The notes: a model not told the origin generated them from the letters alone. A stretch of DNA of 64,000 nt from JAFGOG01 sp034429215 (GCA_034429215.1 DAOUGI010000041.1:20011-84010), one strand, 5' to 3'. Counted from the stretch's first letter, positions 49,661-58,005 are shown. Translations and numbers: made by a program.

Positions 49661-50491
49661 GTGATCCAAGAGGAAACCCAGAAGCCTGGCCTATTTGCAA
49701 GACCGGGACTGTCAAAAGTGCTGAATAGCGTCATCCTGGCTGTGGCCAGCGTGATCGGCTTGAGCTCCTTCCTTTTCCCCTTTTTCACACCGCAACAGGA
49801 CAGCTCGTTCGGAAAGCTGGCCCACACCCAGGACGCGCCCCTCATTTTCGCCCTGCTCGTCATCCTGTGCCTGGCCGCAACGCTGAGCAGTCTGTCCAGC
49901 GGCATCATGAACAGCAAGCTGATCGCCGTGCTGGGGGTCCTGACGGCGGCAAACGCCGTGCTGCGCGGGGTACCCGGACCTGCCGGGTTCACCCTCGTCC
50001 TGCTCCTGCCGATCCTGTGCGGCTATGCCTACGGCCCGACCTTTGGCTTTTTGTTAGGGGTCTTTTCGTTGGGCGTGTCGGCGTTCATCGGCTTTGGGGT
50101 TGGGCCGTGGCTGCCCTATCAGATGTTTGCCGCCGGCTGGGTGGGCCTGCTGTCAGGCTGGCTGCCTCGCCTGGCACGCCGCCCCAGGGCCGAGGCGGTG
50201 ATGCTGGCGGTGTGGGGCCTGTTGTGGGGGTTTGCCTTTGGCGCGTTGATGAATATCTGGTTCTGGCCCTACCTGGCGCCGGCAGGCGGATCGGAGCTGT
50301 ACTGGCAACCAGGAATGGGCCTGGCCGAGACCCTGAAGCGGTATGCCGCCTTTTACATCGTCACGTCGGTGTGGTGGGACATCATGCGGGCCGCCGGAAA
50401 CTTGGTCCTGCTTTTTCTGTTCGCCGGGCCGGTTCTGCGCCTGCTGCGGCGGTTTCAGCAACGGTTCTATTTTCAGGTCGGCGCAAGCTAA
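49661..50491 (+). CDS. ECF transporter S component, probably for cobalamin
   Basis: 276 aa with six or more helices. The signature stretch 'GPTFGFLLGVFSLGVSAFIG' followed by 'GVGPWLPYQMFAAGWVGLLSG' is typical of S components found with CbiQ/CbiO pairs. Substrate is not given by sequence alone; cobalamin is inferred from the riboswitch and the transcobalamin-like genes. Start is the GTG at 49661 or a TTG at 49643; neither has a strong ribosome-binding site. Confidence 0.8.
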   Translation: MIQEETQKPGLFARPGLSKVLNSVILAVASVIGLSSFLFPFFTPQQDSSFGKLAHTQDAPLIFALLVILCLAATLSSLSSGIMNSKLIAVLGVLTAANAVLRGVPGPAGFTLVLLLPILCGYAYGPTFGFLLGVFSLGVSAFIGFGVGPWLPYQMFAAGWVGLLSGWLPRLARRPRAEAVMLAVWGLLWGFAFGALMNIWFWPYLAPAGGSELYWQPGMGLAETLKRYAAFYIVTSVWWDIMRAAGNLVLLFLFAGPVLRLLRRFQQRFYFQVGAS

Positions 50492-50514
50492 CGGGCCGCG
50501 AGAGGAGGAATCGC

Positions 50515-51042
50515 ATGGCTTTGCGAAGCAAGGTTCGAGTTGGCATCGCCGCCGCCAAGACGGCCAGGGACTGGCTTGGCATTGCCTGGTCGGAGCGGGG
50601 GTTGGTGGAGGTGACCCTGCCCCAACCAACCGAGGCGGCAGCGCTGAACAAGCTGCCGAGCGGCAGCGACCCGGTCCCACCTGCACCGCCCGGTCTGGAT
50701 CTTATCGCCCTGGCCGACAGGCTGAGCCGCTACTTTGACGGGGAGGCGGTGATCTTGAACGAGCCGCTCGATCCGGCGATCGGCACCCCCTTTCAAAAGC
50801 GGGTGTGGGCCATCTGCCGCGCCATTCCACGAGGGGAAACCCGCACCTACGGAGAGCTTGCCCACGAAGCCGGGTCGCCGCGCGCCGCACGGGCCGTCGG
50901 CCAGGCGATGGCCCGCAACCCCTGGCCGGTGATCGTGCCCTGCCACCGCGTTTTGGGCAGCGACCGGCGGCTGACCGGCTATGGTGGAGGGCTGGAGATG
51001 AAGCGCGAGATGCTGATTATGGAAGGCGCGATGCTGGCCTGA
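50515..51042 (+). CDS. MGMT/Ogt-like DNA alkyltransferase (copy 2)
   Basis: 175 aa. Acceptor Cys143 in 'VPCHRVLGSD', helix-turn-helix 'GETRTYGELAHEAGSPRAAR', and 'AVGQAMARNPWPVI' where Gln replaces the Asn hinge of copy 1. AGAGGAGGAA precedes the ATG. It follows the ECF S gene by 23 nt and may be co-transcribed. Paralogous to 37673-38248 but not a recent duplicate. Confidence 0.88.
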   Translation: MALRSKVRVGIAAAKTARDWLGIAWSERGLVEVTLPQPTEAAALNKLPSGSDPVPPAPPGLDLIALADRLSRYFDGEAVILNEPLDPAIGTPFQKRVWAICRAIPRGETRTYGELAHEAGSPRAARAVGQAMARNPWPVIVPCHRVLGSDRRLTGYGGGLEMKREMLIMEGAMLA

Positions 51043-51075
51043 GGCCCACAAGGCCGGAAATCGATAAGGCCCGAC

Positions 51076-51104
51076 TTGACGGTACCGGGATAAAATGGTA
51101 TTAT
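51076..51104 (+). promoter_or_regulatory. Promoter of the glycosyltransferase operon
   Basis: -35 TTGACG, 17-bp spacer, -10 TATTAT. Predicted start near 51111, followed immediately by the hairpin at 51126-51155. Confidence 0.65.
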
Positions 51105-51125
51105 GGCCCGAGTGGGTCGAGGATG

Positions 51126-51165
51126 CCCCCCATCTCCAGGGTAGGAAGTGGGGGGTTCTTGTTTT
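51126..51165 (+). terminator. Terminator-like hairpin in the glycosyltransferase leader
   Basis: CCCCCCA pairs with TGGGGGG, then TTCTTGTTTT. It could end the preceding operon, but the promoter at 51076-51104 lies before it, so it may also attenuate the genes that follow. Confidence 0.6.
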
Positions 51166-51192
51166 AGCAGCCAACCTTGAAGTGGAGCCACC

Positions 51193-52302
51193 ATGCGCAT
51201 TGGAATTGACGCTCGCCTGGTGTACTACAGCCAGGCCGGAATCGGCCAGTACATCCTGCACCTGATCAACGGCCTGGCCCAGATCGATCACGAAAACGAG
51301 TATATCATCCTGCAGAGCCGCAAAGATGACACCACGATCCTTCAGCAGCCGAACTTTCGGCGAGTTTCGCTGTGGACGCCCAGCCATCACCGTTTCGAGC
51401 GTCTGTCGTTGAACGTGGAGCTGATGCGGTTGGGACTGGATCTCCTGCACAGCCCTGATTTCATTCCCCCCCACCGGCCGAGCTGCAAGTCGGTCATCAC
51501 CGTACACGACTTGGCCTTCCTGCTCTACCCACATTTCTTGACCAAGGAAAGCGCCCGTTACTACGGGCACATCGACCAGGCGGTGTGCTGGACCGACCAT
51601 ATCATTGCCGTGTCGAACTCTACCAAGCGCGACACGATCGACCACCTGGGGGTACCGGAGGACAAGATCACGGTCGTGTACGAAGCAACCAACCCGATCT
51701 TTCGCCCAGTCGACCGGGAGCAGGCCCGCCAGCAGGTCCGTGACCGGTATGGCGTAGACGGTCCTTTTATCCTGTTTGTCAGCACTATCGAGCCTCGCAA
51801 AAATGTGCCGACTTTGCTGCTGGCCTTCCGGAAGCTCCGTGAGAGTTACCAGCAGGACGTACAACTGGTGCTGGCCGGCGGCAGAGGCTGGCTTATCGAA
51901 GACGTATATAACATGATCGGCGAGATGCACCTCGACAACCAGATCCACATGATAGGTCAGGTGCCGAGCGAGGATCTACTGAACCTGTACAACGCCGCCG
52001 AGATGTTGGCTCACCCGGCCTTTTACGAGGGCTTTGGCTTGCCACCCCTGGAGGCGATGTCCTGCGGCCTGCCGGTCGTCGTGTCCAACGTCGCGTCGCT
52101 GCCAGAGGTGGTGGGCGACGCAGCCCTATTGATCGATCCAAACGACGGGGATGAATTGACCGTGGCGATGTGGCGCGTGCTCACCGACCAGAGGCTCAAC
52201 CAGGAAATGCGGGCCAAGGGACTGCGCCAGGCAGAGCGTTTCTCCTGGGCACGAGCCGCCCAGGAAACATTGGACATTTACCGCCAAGTCGTAATGAACT
52301 AG
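51193..52302 (+). CDS. GT4 family glycosyltransferase (1)
   Basis: 369 aa GT-B enzyme. 'IDARLVYYSQAGIGQYI' opening, 'TVHDLAFLLYP', 'FVSTIEPRKNVPTLLLAF', and the donor-binding 'AHPAFYEGFGLPPLEAMSCG' with the E(x7)E motif. Probably transfers a hexose such as mannose to a glycan or lipid; specificity unknown. First of a three-gene surface-glycan operon. Confidence 0.9.
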   Translation: MRIGIDARLVYYSQAGIGQYILHLINGLAQIDHENEYIILQSRKDDTTILQQPNFRRVSLWTPSHHRFERLSLNVELMRLGLDLLHSPDFIPPHRPSCKSVITVHDLAFLLYPHFLTKESARYYGHIDQAVCWTDHIIAVSNSTKRDTIDHLGVPEDKITVVYEATNPIFRPVDREQARQQVRDRYGVDGPFILFVSTIEPRKNVPTLLLAFRKLRESYQQDVQLVLAGGRGWLIEDVYNMIGEMHLDNQIHMIGQVPSEDLLNLYNAAEMLAHPAFYEGFGLPPLEAMSCGLPVVVSNVASLPEVVGDAALLIDPNDGDELTVAMWRVLTDQRLNQEMRAKGLRQAERFSWARAAQETLDIYRQVVMN

Positions 52303-52311
52303 CCTGAGCTC

Positions 52312-53631
52312 ATGACGCGCAACGCCGCCGCTCACGAAACTGGTGCACCCTCCGCCTCCCCTCAAGAAGGAGAAGGGAATCTGCATGCCCAGACCGGCCC
52401 TGCCGCACGCATCCTGGTGCTGACACCCCAATTCCCCTACCCGCCGCACCAGGGGACGACCATCCGCAATTACAACCTCATCGCCTACCTCGCCGAACGG
52501 CACGCCGTACACCTGCTGTCGTTCGGCAATCCGGCACAAAGCCAAGACACCCCCCTGCAAAGCATGTGCCAGAGCGTGCAGGTGGTCCGCCCACCGCAAC
52601 GCGCTATGCGCCAGCGGCTGACCGGCTTGGTTCTTTCTCGGCTGCCTGACATGGCCCAACGCTTGCCGTCGGCCCAGTTCCGGGCGGCGTTGGCCGCCAC
52701 GCTGGAGCGGGAGAACCCCGACGTAGTGCAGGTGGAAGGGATCGAGCTGGCCCAGTACCTGTTCCAGACTGCCGCCAGCCGGCCCCAAGGCCGGCAGCGA
52801 CCGCTGATCGTGTTCGACGACCACAACGCCGAATATGTCCTGCAACAACGAGCTTTCGAAACCGACACCCGCCAGCCACGGCGGTGGGTCGGGGCAGCCT
52901 ATTCGTTCGTCCAATGGCAAAGGCTGCGGGGCTATGAGCGCCGTGCCTGCCTGGCTGCCGACCGGGTGGTAGCCGTGTCAGAGACCGATGCGGCCGCACT
53001 CCGCCGGCTCAAGCCTGACCTATCACCGGCCGTGGTGCCTAATGGCGTGGACATGGCATTCTACACTGCGCCGTGCCCTATCCTGGATGCACAACCGGCG
53101 CCCGGCCCTCACGATTTGGTCTTTACCGGCAAGATGGACTTTCGGCCGAACGTCGACGCCGTATTGTGGTTTGTCCAGGAGGTGCTGCCCCTGCTCCGTC
53201 TGTCAAGCCCTGACTCGCGCTTTTGGGTGGTTGGTCAAAATCCCCATCCCCGGCTTGCAGCCCTGGCCGGCCATCCGGCCGTGGTAGTCACGGGCCGCGT
53301 CGAGGATGTGCGGCCTTACATTGCCGCGGCCGGGGTGTACGTGGTGCCTCTGCGCATCGGCGGGGGGACGCGGCTGAAGGTGTTGGAGGCGATGGCGATG
53401 GGCAAAGCGATCGTCTCGACACGGCTGGGCTGCGAGGGTTTCGACCTGGTACCTGACCAGGAATTGGCCATCGCCGATACGCCGGCCGAATTCTCATCGG
53501 CCGGTTTGGCCTTGCTCGGCGATCCCGACCGCCGGGAGCGGATGGGCCGGGCCGCCCGGCGCTTTGCCGGGTCCCGTTACGATTGGTCCGTCATTGTGCC
53601 CCGCCTAGAAAAGGTTTATGGGAATGGATAA
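52312..53631 (+). CDS. GT4 family glycosyltransferase (2)
   Basis: 439 aa. 'LVLTPQFPYPPHQGTTIRNY' is the acceptor-side opening of a group of GT4 sugar transferases; the C-terminal half has 'FTGKMDFRPNVDAVLWF' and 'PLRIGGGTRLKVLEAMAMGK'. The first 30 residues, ahead of the domain, are low complexity ('GAPSASPQEGEGN') and their DNA resembles an intergenic repeat. Starts 9 nt after the previous gene. Confidence 0.88.
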   Translation: MTRNAAAHETGAPSASPQEGEGNLHAQTGPAARILVLTPQFPYPPHQGTTIRNYNLIAYLAERHAVHLLSFGNPAQSQDTPLQSMCQSVQVVRPPQRAMRQRLTGLVLSRLPDMAQRLPSAQFRAALAATLERENPDVVQVEGIELAQYLFQTAASRPQGRQRPLIVFDDHNAEYVLQQRAFETDTRQPRRWVGAAYSFVQWQRLRGYERRACLAADRVVAVSETDAAALRRLKPDLSPAVVPNGVDMAFYTAPCPILDAQPAPGPHDLVFTGKMDFRPNVDAVLWFVQEVLPLLRLSSPDSRFWVVGQNPHPRLAALAGHPAVVVTGRVEDVRPYIAAAGVYVVPLRIGGGTRLKVLEAMAMGKAIVSTRLGCEGFDLVPDQELAIADTPAEFSSAGLALLGDPDRRERMGRAARRFAGSRYDWSVIVPRLEKVYGNG

Positions 53632-54382
53632 GATGATCAAAGAAGACAAACACTGGTGGTTCGCCGGCCGAACCTGGTCGCTGTTGAATATGCTGGATCG
53701 GATCATCGCCCCAGATGGACAAAAGCGGGTACTGGACGTGGGCTGTGGGGCCGGGAACATGATCCACCACCTGAGCCGCTACGGCCAGGTGACCGGCGTT
53801 GACAACAACCCCAAGCCGCTGGCCATCGCCCAACAGCGAGGGTACGACGTGCGCCAGGGCGGAGCCGAGGCACTGCCGGTCGACGCCGATTCATTCGACC
53901 TGGTGGCGCTGTTTGACACCCTGGAACATTGCCAGGACGACATGGCCGTGCTGCGCGAGTGCCAACGCGCCTGCGCGCCGGGCGGCTATCTGGTGCTGAC
54001 GACGCCGGCATTCATGGGCCTGTGGAGTCACAACGACGAGCTGAACCGCCATTACCGGCGCTACGACGCTTCCGAGCTGCGCCGCAAGCTGGTCGCTGCC
54101 GGCCTTGAAGTGACGCGCATGACCTACAACAACTTTCTTCTGTTCCCCCCCGCTGCGGTGCTGATATTGCTGCGCCGGGCGATGGGCAAGCAGCCCGAGC
54201 TGGGATCGCCCCATTTCGACGACGAGTCGTACCAGGTGGAGATGGAGCCGGCCCCGCCGGTGCTGAACACACTCCTCAGCGCGGTCACGTGGACCGAGGC
54301 GCAGGTATTGCGCTGGATCAACCTGCCGGTCGGGACGTCGCTGATCTGCATCGCGCGCAAGGCGCCAGTCCCCGAAGTATAA
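53618..54382 (+). CDS. Class I SAM-dependent methyltransferase
   Basis: 254 aa. 'VLDVGCGAGNMIHHLS' (motif I), 'GVDNNP', 'FDLVALFDTLEHCQDD' and 'GGYLVLTTPAFMGLWS' fit Methyltransf_11-type enzymes, often linked to glycan or lipid synthesis. Overlaps the glycosyltransferase by 14 nt. The last codons and stop lie in a 30-bp tandem duplication. A second ATG at 53624 is possible. Confidence 0.88.
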   Translation: MGMDKMIKEDKHWWFAGRTWSLLNMLDRIIAPDGQKRVLDVGCGAGNMIHHLSRYGQVTGVDNNPKPLAIAQQRGYDVRQGGAEALPVDADSFDLVALFDTLEHCQDDMAVLRECQRACAPGGYLVLTTPAFMGLWSHNDELNRHYRRYDASELRRKLVAAGLEVTRMTYNNFLLFPPAAVLILLRRAMGKQPELGSPHFDDESYQVEMEPAPPVLNTLLSAVTWTEAQVLRWINLPVGTSLICIARKAPVPEV

Positions 54383-54420
54383 CGGAGTGGGGCGCCAGTC
54401 CCCGAAGCGTAGCGGAGTGG
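54361..54420. repeat. 30-bp tandem duplication at the methyltransferase 3' end
   Basis: 54361-54390 and 54391-54420 agree at 27 of 30 positions (both begin ggcgccagtccccgaag and end cggagtgg). The first copy contains the stop codon at 54380-54382. Confidence 0.85.
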
Positions 54421-54462
54421 GACCGTGGGCGAGACCGAGCCCTCGCCCTGTGCGGGCCCAGC

Positions 54463-56175
54463 CTAAGCCTCCCTGTCCAACCCACGAGGAACGACGCGGA
54501 TCGTCTCCTCACGGCTGTAGGTAACCAGCCCAGGGGCAGCGCCGGGGATGCGGCGGACGTGGCGGCGGCGGGTATAGTCGACCTGGGCTTGAGCCTCGCT
54601 GCGCAGCCGGGAAAAATAAGCTGCCAGCTCGGCGGCGCGTTGGATCGTGGCCGGCGGCAGATCGCGATTGCCGGCCCGGACGATGACGTGGGCGCCCGAC
54701 ACGCCGTGGGCGTGGAACCACCAATCGTCACCCTCCGCCCGGCGAAAGGTGACCTCGTCGTTCTGGCGGCTGTTGCGGCCGACCAGAATAGCGAGCCCGT
54801 CGGGAGAGGTTACGGCCAGCGGCCCAGCGTGTGGAGCCTTAGTCCCCCTCTCTTTGCTCACCTTCAGGTAGCCGGCCTCGACCAACGCTTCTCGAACCGC
54901 GTCGATCTCGGGCCGGCTGGCGGCCAGGTCGAGATCGGTTTCCAACTGCTCCAGGTCGCGCAGCGCCAGATCCACCTCTTCCAGGCGGGTGGGACCTCCC
55001 TCATCCGCCCGCTGTCCCTTGCGGTAGCTAAAAAAGTAGGCCTGGGCGTTTTCGGCCGGTGACCGGTCGGGGTCAAGCGGGATGCGCAGCAGCTCGCCGT
55101 CTCCCGTGTCGGCCACTAACTCGGTCTGGCCGGGGGCGATGGTGTGGGCGTAGGTCAAGATCCACTTGCCCCATTCCCGCAGGCGCTCGGATCCGCCGGC
55201 ATGATCCAACTGCCGCTCCAACGCCCCACGGCGCCGCTCCAGATGGGCGCGCGCCTCGGCGATGGCCTGGCGGACCGGCCGCCTGGCGCCGGCGTAGGAA
55301 TCGGCGGCAGCGACAGCCGAGATGTGGCGCTCGACGGCCTGGCTCATCGACCGGACAGGCTCGGACTGGCCGCGGTGGCTAACCGGATAGGGGGCATAGG
55401 CTACTACCCGGCCCTCCTCGAGCACGACGCTGGGCTGCCACTGGCCGGTTTCGAGCGGCGCCAGCAGCCCCGAGATCGTCTCGCGCAACAAAACCAGGTT
55501 CTCGACCTGGCCGACGGTCGCCCGGGGGTGACCCACGGCGCGGCAGGCGATTTCGCGGGCCAGGAGCGGGCTAACCCCCTTCAACCCGGCGACCAGCACC
55601 TGCCAAAGCTGGGCCTCGGGCTCGCTGCCGGCCAGCGTCTGCTCCAACCGGCCTTCGGTCAGGTCGGAAGGGGCCAGCTTGGCCTGGGGCGGCGGCGGGG
55701 CATAGGCCTGGCCGGGCAAGACGGGCCGGGCTCCGCTCACCTTGGGTCCCACTCGCTTGACAGAGTCGAGCACCCGGTTGCCGATCCCGACCAGGATGAC
55801 GTTGGAATGGCGGCCCATGATCTCGACCAGCAAGGCGCTGGCGCCCCATTCGGGGTGGTCAAAAGTCAGGCGCAGAACCCGCTCAAAGGGCGGCTGCTCG
55901 ATAGCGGACAGGGCGGATCCACGCAAATACTTGCGCAGCAGGACGAGCAGGCCGGTCTCGGTATCGCTGCCACGCCGCAGCTTGTCCGAAGCCAGGACCA
56001 GGCGGCAGGTCTCGGCGTGGGCGCTGGCCAGTAAAAAGTGGCGGTGGTGCCCGGCATAGATCTCCAGGCTCACCGACAGCGGATCGGGCAAGAGAGCCTG
56101 CTGCACCCGCCCGCCCAGGACCGCCGCGCGCAGCTCGTCGGCGATACAGGCCATGGTGAGGGCGTCAAAGAACAT
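54463..56175 (-). CDS. rqcH: RqcH/NFACT family protein
   Basis: 570 aa; binds stalled 50S subunits and recruits tRNA-Ala to add C-terminal Ala tails. The N-terminal NFACT-N domain shows 'FFDALTMACIADEL' and 'LLVEIMGRHSNVILV'; a coiled-coil middle follows (about 285-410); the C-terminal NFACT-R domain has 'VGRNSRQNDEVTF' and 'DDWWFHAHGVSGAHVIVR'. It starts 3 nt after the deacetylase stop. Confidence 0.92.
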   Translation of the reverse strand: MFFDALTMACIADELRAAVLGGRVQQALLPDPLSVSLEIYAGHHRHFLLASAHAETCRLVLASDKLRRGSDTETGLLVLLRKYLRGSALSAIEQPPFERVLRLTFDHPEWGASALLVEIMGRHSNVILVGIGNRVLDSVKRVGPKVSGARPVLPGQAYAPPPPQAKLAPSDLTEGRLEQTLAGSEPEAQLWQVLVAGLKGVSPLLAREIACRAVGHPRATVGQVENLVLLRETISGLLAPLETGQWQPSVVLEEGRVVAYAPYPVSHRGQSEPVRSMSQAVERHISAVAAADSYAGARRPVRQAIAEARAHLERRRGALERQLDHAGGSERLREWGKWILTYAHTIAPGQTELVADTGDGELLRIPLDPDRSPAENAQAYFFSYRKGQRADEGGPTRLEEVDLALRDLEQLETDLDLAASRPEIDAVREALVEAGYLKVSKERGTKAPHAGPLAVTSPDGLAILVGRNSRQNDEVTFRRAEGDDWWFHAHGVSGAHVIVRAGNRDLPPATIQRAAELAAYFSRLRSEAQAQVDYTRRRHVRRIPGAAPGLVTYSREETIRVVPRGLDREA

Positions 56176-56178
56176 CGA

Positions 56179-57234
56179 CTACCAATCGAGGTTTAGTTTT
56201 AGGATGAATGTATCGAGGTCGTCGCCGCCGTGGATCCGGACGCGGGCCAGGGTGAACAGATCGTCGGCGGTGTGGGTGGCGCCCTGCTCGGTCACCACCG
56301 CACCCCAGAAGTAGGCCGAGCGGAGCACATCGACGATGAACTGGTCGTAGCGGCCGGTCGGATAGGCAAAAAAGCGGCATTTGACGCCGGTGCGGGCCTC
56401 GATGGCCTCTGTGGGAGCCAGGATCTGAAAGACGACAAACTGAAAGCCACGGCCGGTCATGTCGGGGTGGTTGTAACTGTGCGGCTCGAACTCCATACCG
56501 GCGGCATGCATCTCCTCGACTTCGGCCCAGGACACGTATTGAGGGTCGTTGTTGTCGATCGGCTCGGTGATCAGAAAAAAGGTACCGGTATAGTCGAACC
56601 GCTTTAACAGGCGAAAGGCGTGGGTGTAGGCATCGGTATAGCCGTCGTCGAAGGTAATGATGATCGGCTTTTGAGGCAGCGGCGTGCCCCTGGTCAGGTG
56701 CAGGGCCAGGTCGTTCAGGCTGATCGTCTGGTAGCCATTTTCCTTGAGGTAACGAAGCTGCTCGTAAAAGACGCCGGGCGACACGGACAGGTCACGCCGC
56801 AGCTCGTCGGCATCGAACGGCGGATCGGCGACGTGGTGGTACATCAGGATAGGGACACGCACCTGGCGAGAGACACCGTCGGGAGTGGGCAGGATCGGCG
56901 TCGAGGTGGGGAACGGCGTCGGCGTGTCGGTCGGGGTGTGGGTAGGCGTGGCCGTAGGCGTCGGAGTGTCGGTTGGGGTATGGGTAGGTGTGGCGGTCGG
57001 CGTCGGTGTGCAGGTCGGGGTGTGGGTGGGCGTGGCGGTCGGCGTGGCGGTCAGGGTAGCCGTGGGCGTCATGGTCGGTGTAGGTGTGTCCGACGCCAAG
57101 ACCGCCGGCCAGATCGCCGCCAGCCCAGGCAAGCCGGCGCGCCAATAACCGGCGCCGACGAACAGCACCACCACCAGGGGCAGGGTCAGCGCCCCGGCCC
57201 ACGCCCTCCACGTCGATTTCAACCCGCGTCGCAC
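56179..57234 (-). CDS. Polysaccharide deacetylase (CE4) with Thr/Pro stalk
   Basis: 351 aa. One N-terminal helix (about 15-37) anchors it outside the membrane. Residues about 50-112 are repeats of TPTATPTHTPTDTPTP type. The NodB domain has motif 1 'ITFDDGYTDAY' (catalytic base and metal Asp), motif 2 'HSYNHPDM' and 'FFAYPTGRYD'. Probably removes N- or O-acetyl groups from cell-surface glycan. Same operon as rqcH. Confidence 0.9.
   Translation of the reverse strand: MRRGLKSTWRAWAGALTLPLVVVLFVGAGYWRAGLPGLAAIWPAVLASDTPTPTMTPTATLTATPTATPTHTPTCTPTPTATPTHTPTDTPTPTATPTHTPTDTPTPFPTSTPILPTPDGVSRQVRVPILMYHHVADPPFDADELRRDLSVSPGVFYEQLRYLKENGYQTISLNDLALHLTRGTPLPQKPIIITFDDGYTDAYTHAFRLLKRFDYTGTFFLITEPIDNNDPQYVSWAEVEEMHAAGMEFEPHSYNHPDMTGRGFQFVVFQILAPTEAIEARTGVKCRFFAYPTGRYDQFIVDVLRSAYFWGAVVTEQGATHTADDLFTLARVRIHGGDDLDTFILKLNLDW
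56905..57075. repeat. Tandem repeat encoding the Thr/Pro stalk
   Basis: Degenerate 48-bp units (16 codons) with an inner 6-bp period (ggtcgg/ggtgtg), about three copies plus partial ones. Encodes the extracellular spacer of the deacetylase. Confidence 0.75.
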
Positions 57235-57337
57235 GACATCCTCACCAGATCAATCCCATTTGTCCCTGGAAGATACCTCAAGTGGGGCGAACTGTCAAGT
57301 CAGTTGACAGTGATCAGTTTCTACACAGGGTAGATGG

Positions 57338-57366
57338 TTGACACAGGGCTGGTGTCGTGGTATAAT
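57338..57366 (+). promoter_or_regulatory. Consensus promoter of rnpB
   Basis: -35 TTGACA, 17-bp spacer, -10 TATAAT: both hexamers match the consensus perfectly. Predicted start near 57373. Confidence 0.9.
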
Positions 57367-57373
57367 CTTCGTG

Positions 57374-57796
57374 CCGATGAGGGAGCCGTCGCTGGATGGC
57401 TGAGGCCATCTAGAGGAACTTCCCGACTCCCAGTCCCGGAAGGGGCACAGTCGCCCCACGAAACAGCAAGTGGGGGCGGGCCGGCGAGAGCCGCGCCTGA
57501 CTACAACCGCAACAGAAAAGATTCCCGCCGGCGCTCAGGCGCCGGTAAGGGGCGAACCGGTGGGGTAAGAGCCCACCAGCGGCCGCGGCGACACGGCCGG
57601 CTGGGTGAGTGTGCGACCGGGAGCAAGGTGAGTGGGCCGGGCTGCGCGGCGCAAGCCGCCGGTTCGGTCTCGCCGCAGCGGCGACGGCAAGGCCGGGTTG
57701 CGCCCGGCAAGCCAGGAGCTGCCACCCCCGATGAGGGGGCGAGACAGATGACGGCAGGCCTTCGGGCCGACAGAATCGGGAGTATGATCTCATCGG
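57374..57796 (+). ncRNA. rnpB: RNase P RNA (type A)
   Basis: Catalytic RNA that trims tRNA 5' ends. P1 forms from CCGATGAG (57374-57381) and CTCATCGG (57789-57796). Universal core segments are visible: 'gaggaacttcccgactccc', 'ggtaaggggcgaaccggtgg' with 'gtaagagcccaccag', 'cgagacagatgacggc' and 'cgacagaatcgggagtatga'. Length about 423 nt. tRNA-Leu begins 8 nt downstream. Confidence 0.93.
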
Positions 57797-57804
57797 GATC
57801 GGAC

Positions 57805-57888
57805 GCCGACGTGGCGGAACTGGCAGACGCTACAGACTTAGGATCTGTTACCCTTCGGGGTGTGGAGGTTCAAATCCTCTCGTCGGCA
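57805..57888 (+). tRNA. tRNA-Leu(TAG)
   Basis: 84 nt. Acceptor GCCGACG / CGTCGGC, discriminator A, anticodon stem ACAGA / TCTGT with loop CTTAGGA (anticodon TAG), long variable arm with cccttcgggg. CCA not encoded. Probably read from the rnpB promoter. Confidence 0.95.
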
Positions 57889-57900
57889 ACTTGGGATTAA

Positions 57901-57972
57901 GGGCCCGTGGCCTAGCGGGAAGGCGTCTGCTTTGCACGCAGAAGACCGCCGGTTCGAATCCGGCCGGGTCCA
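57901..57972 (+). tRNA. tRNA-Ala(TGC)
   Basis: 72 nt. Acceptor GGGCCCG / CGGGTCC (one G-U), anticodon stem TCTGC / GCAGA with loop TTTGCAC (anticodon TGC), T-arm GCCGG-TTCGAAT-CCGGC. CCA not encoded. It lies near rqcH, whose product uses tRNA-Ala. Confidence 0.94.
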
Positions 57973-58005
57973 CTGATAGAAAGAGTCACGAATCGCAGGT
58001 AGGGG

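Noticed and set aside
56905..57075. Regular repeats resembling a CRISPR array
   Set aside because: Degenerate 6/48-bp coding repeats in frame with the deacetylase; no spacers of constant length and no cas genes.
57334..57900. 188-codon open frame on the plus strand
   Set aside because: Covers RNase P RNA and tRNA-Leu; the conserved RNA cores explain the sequence.
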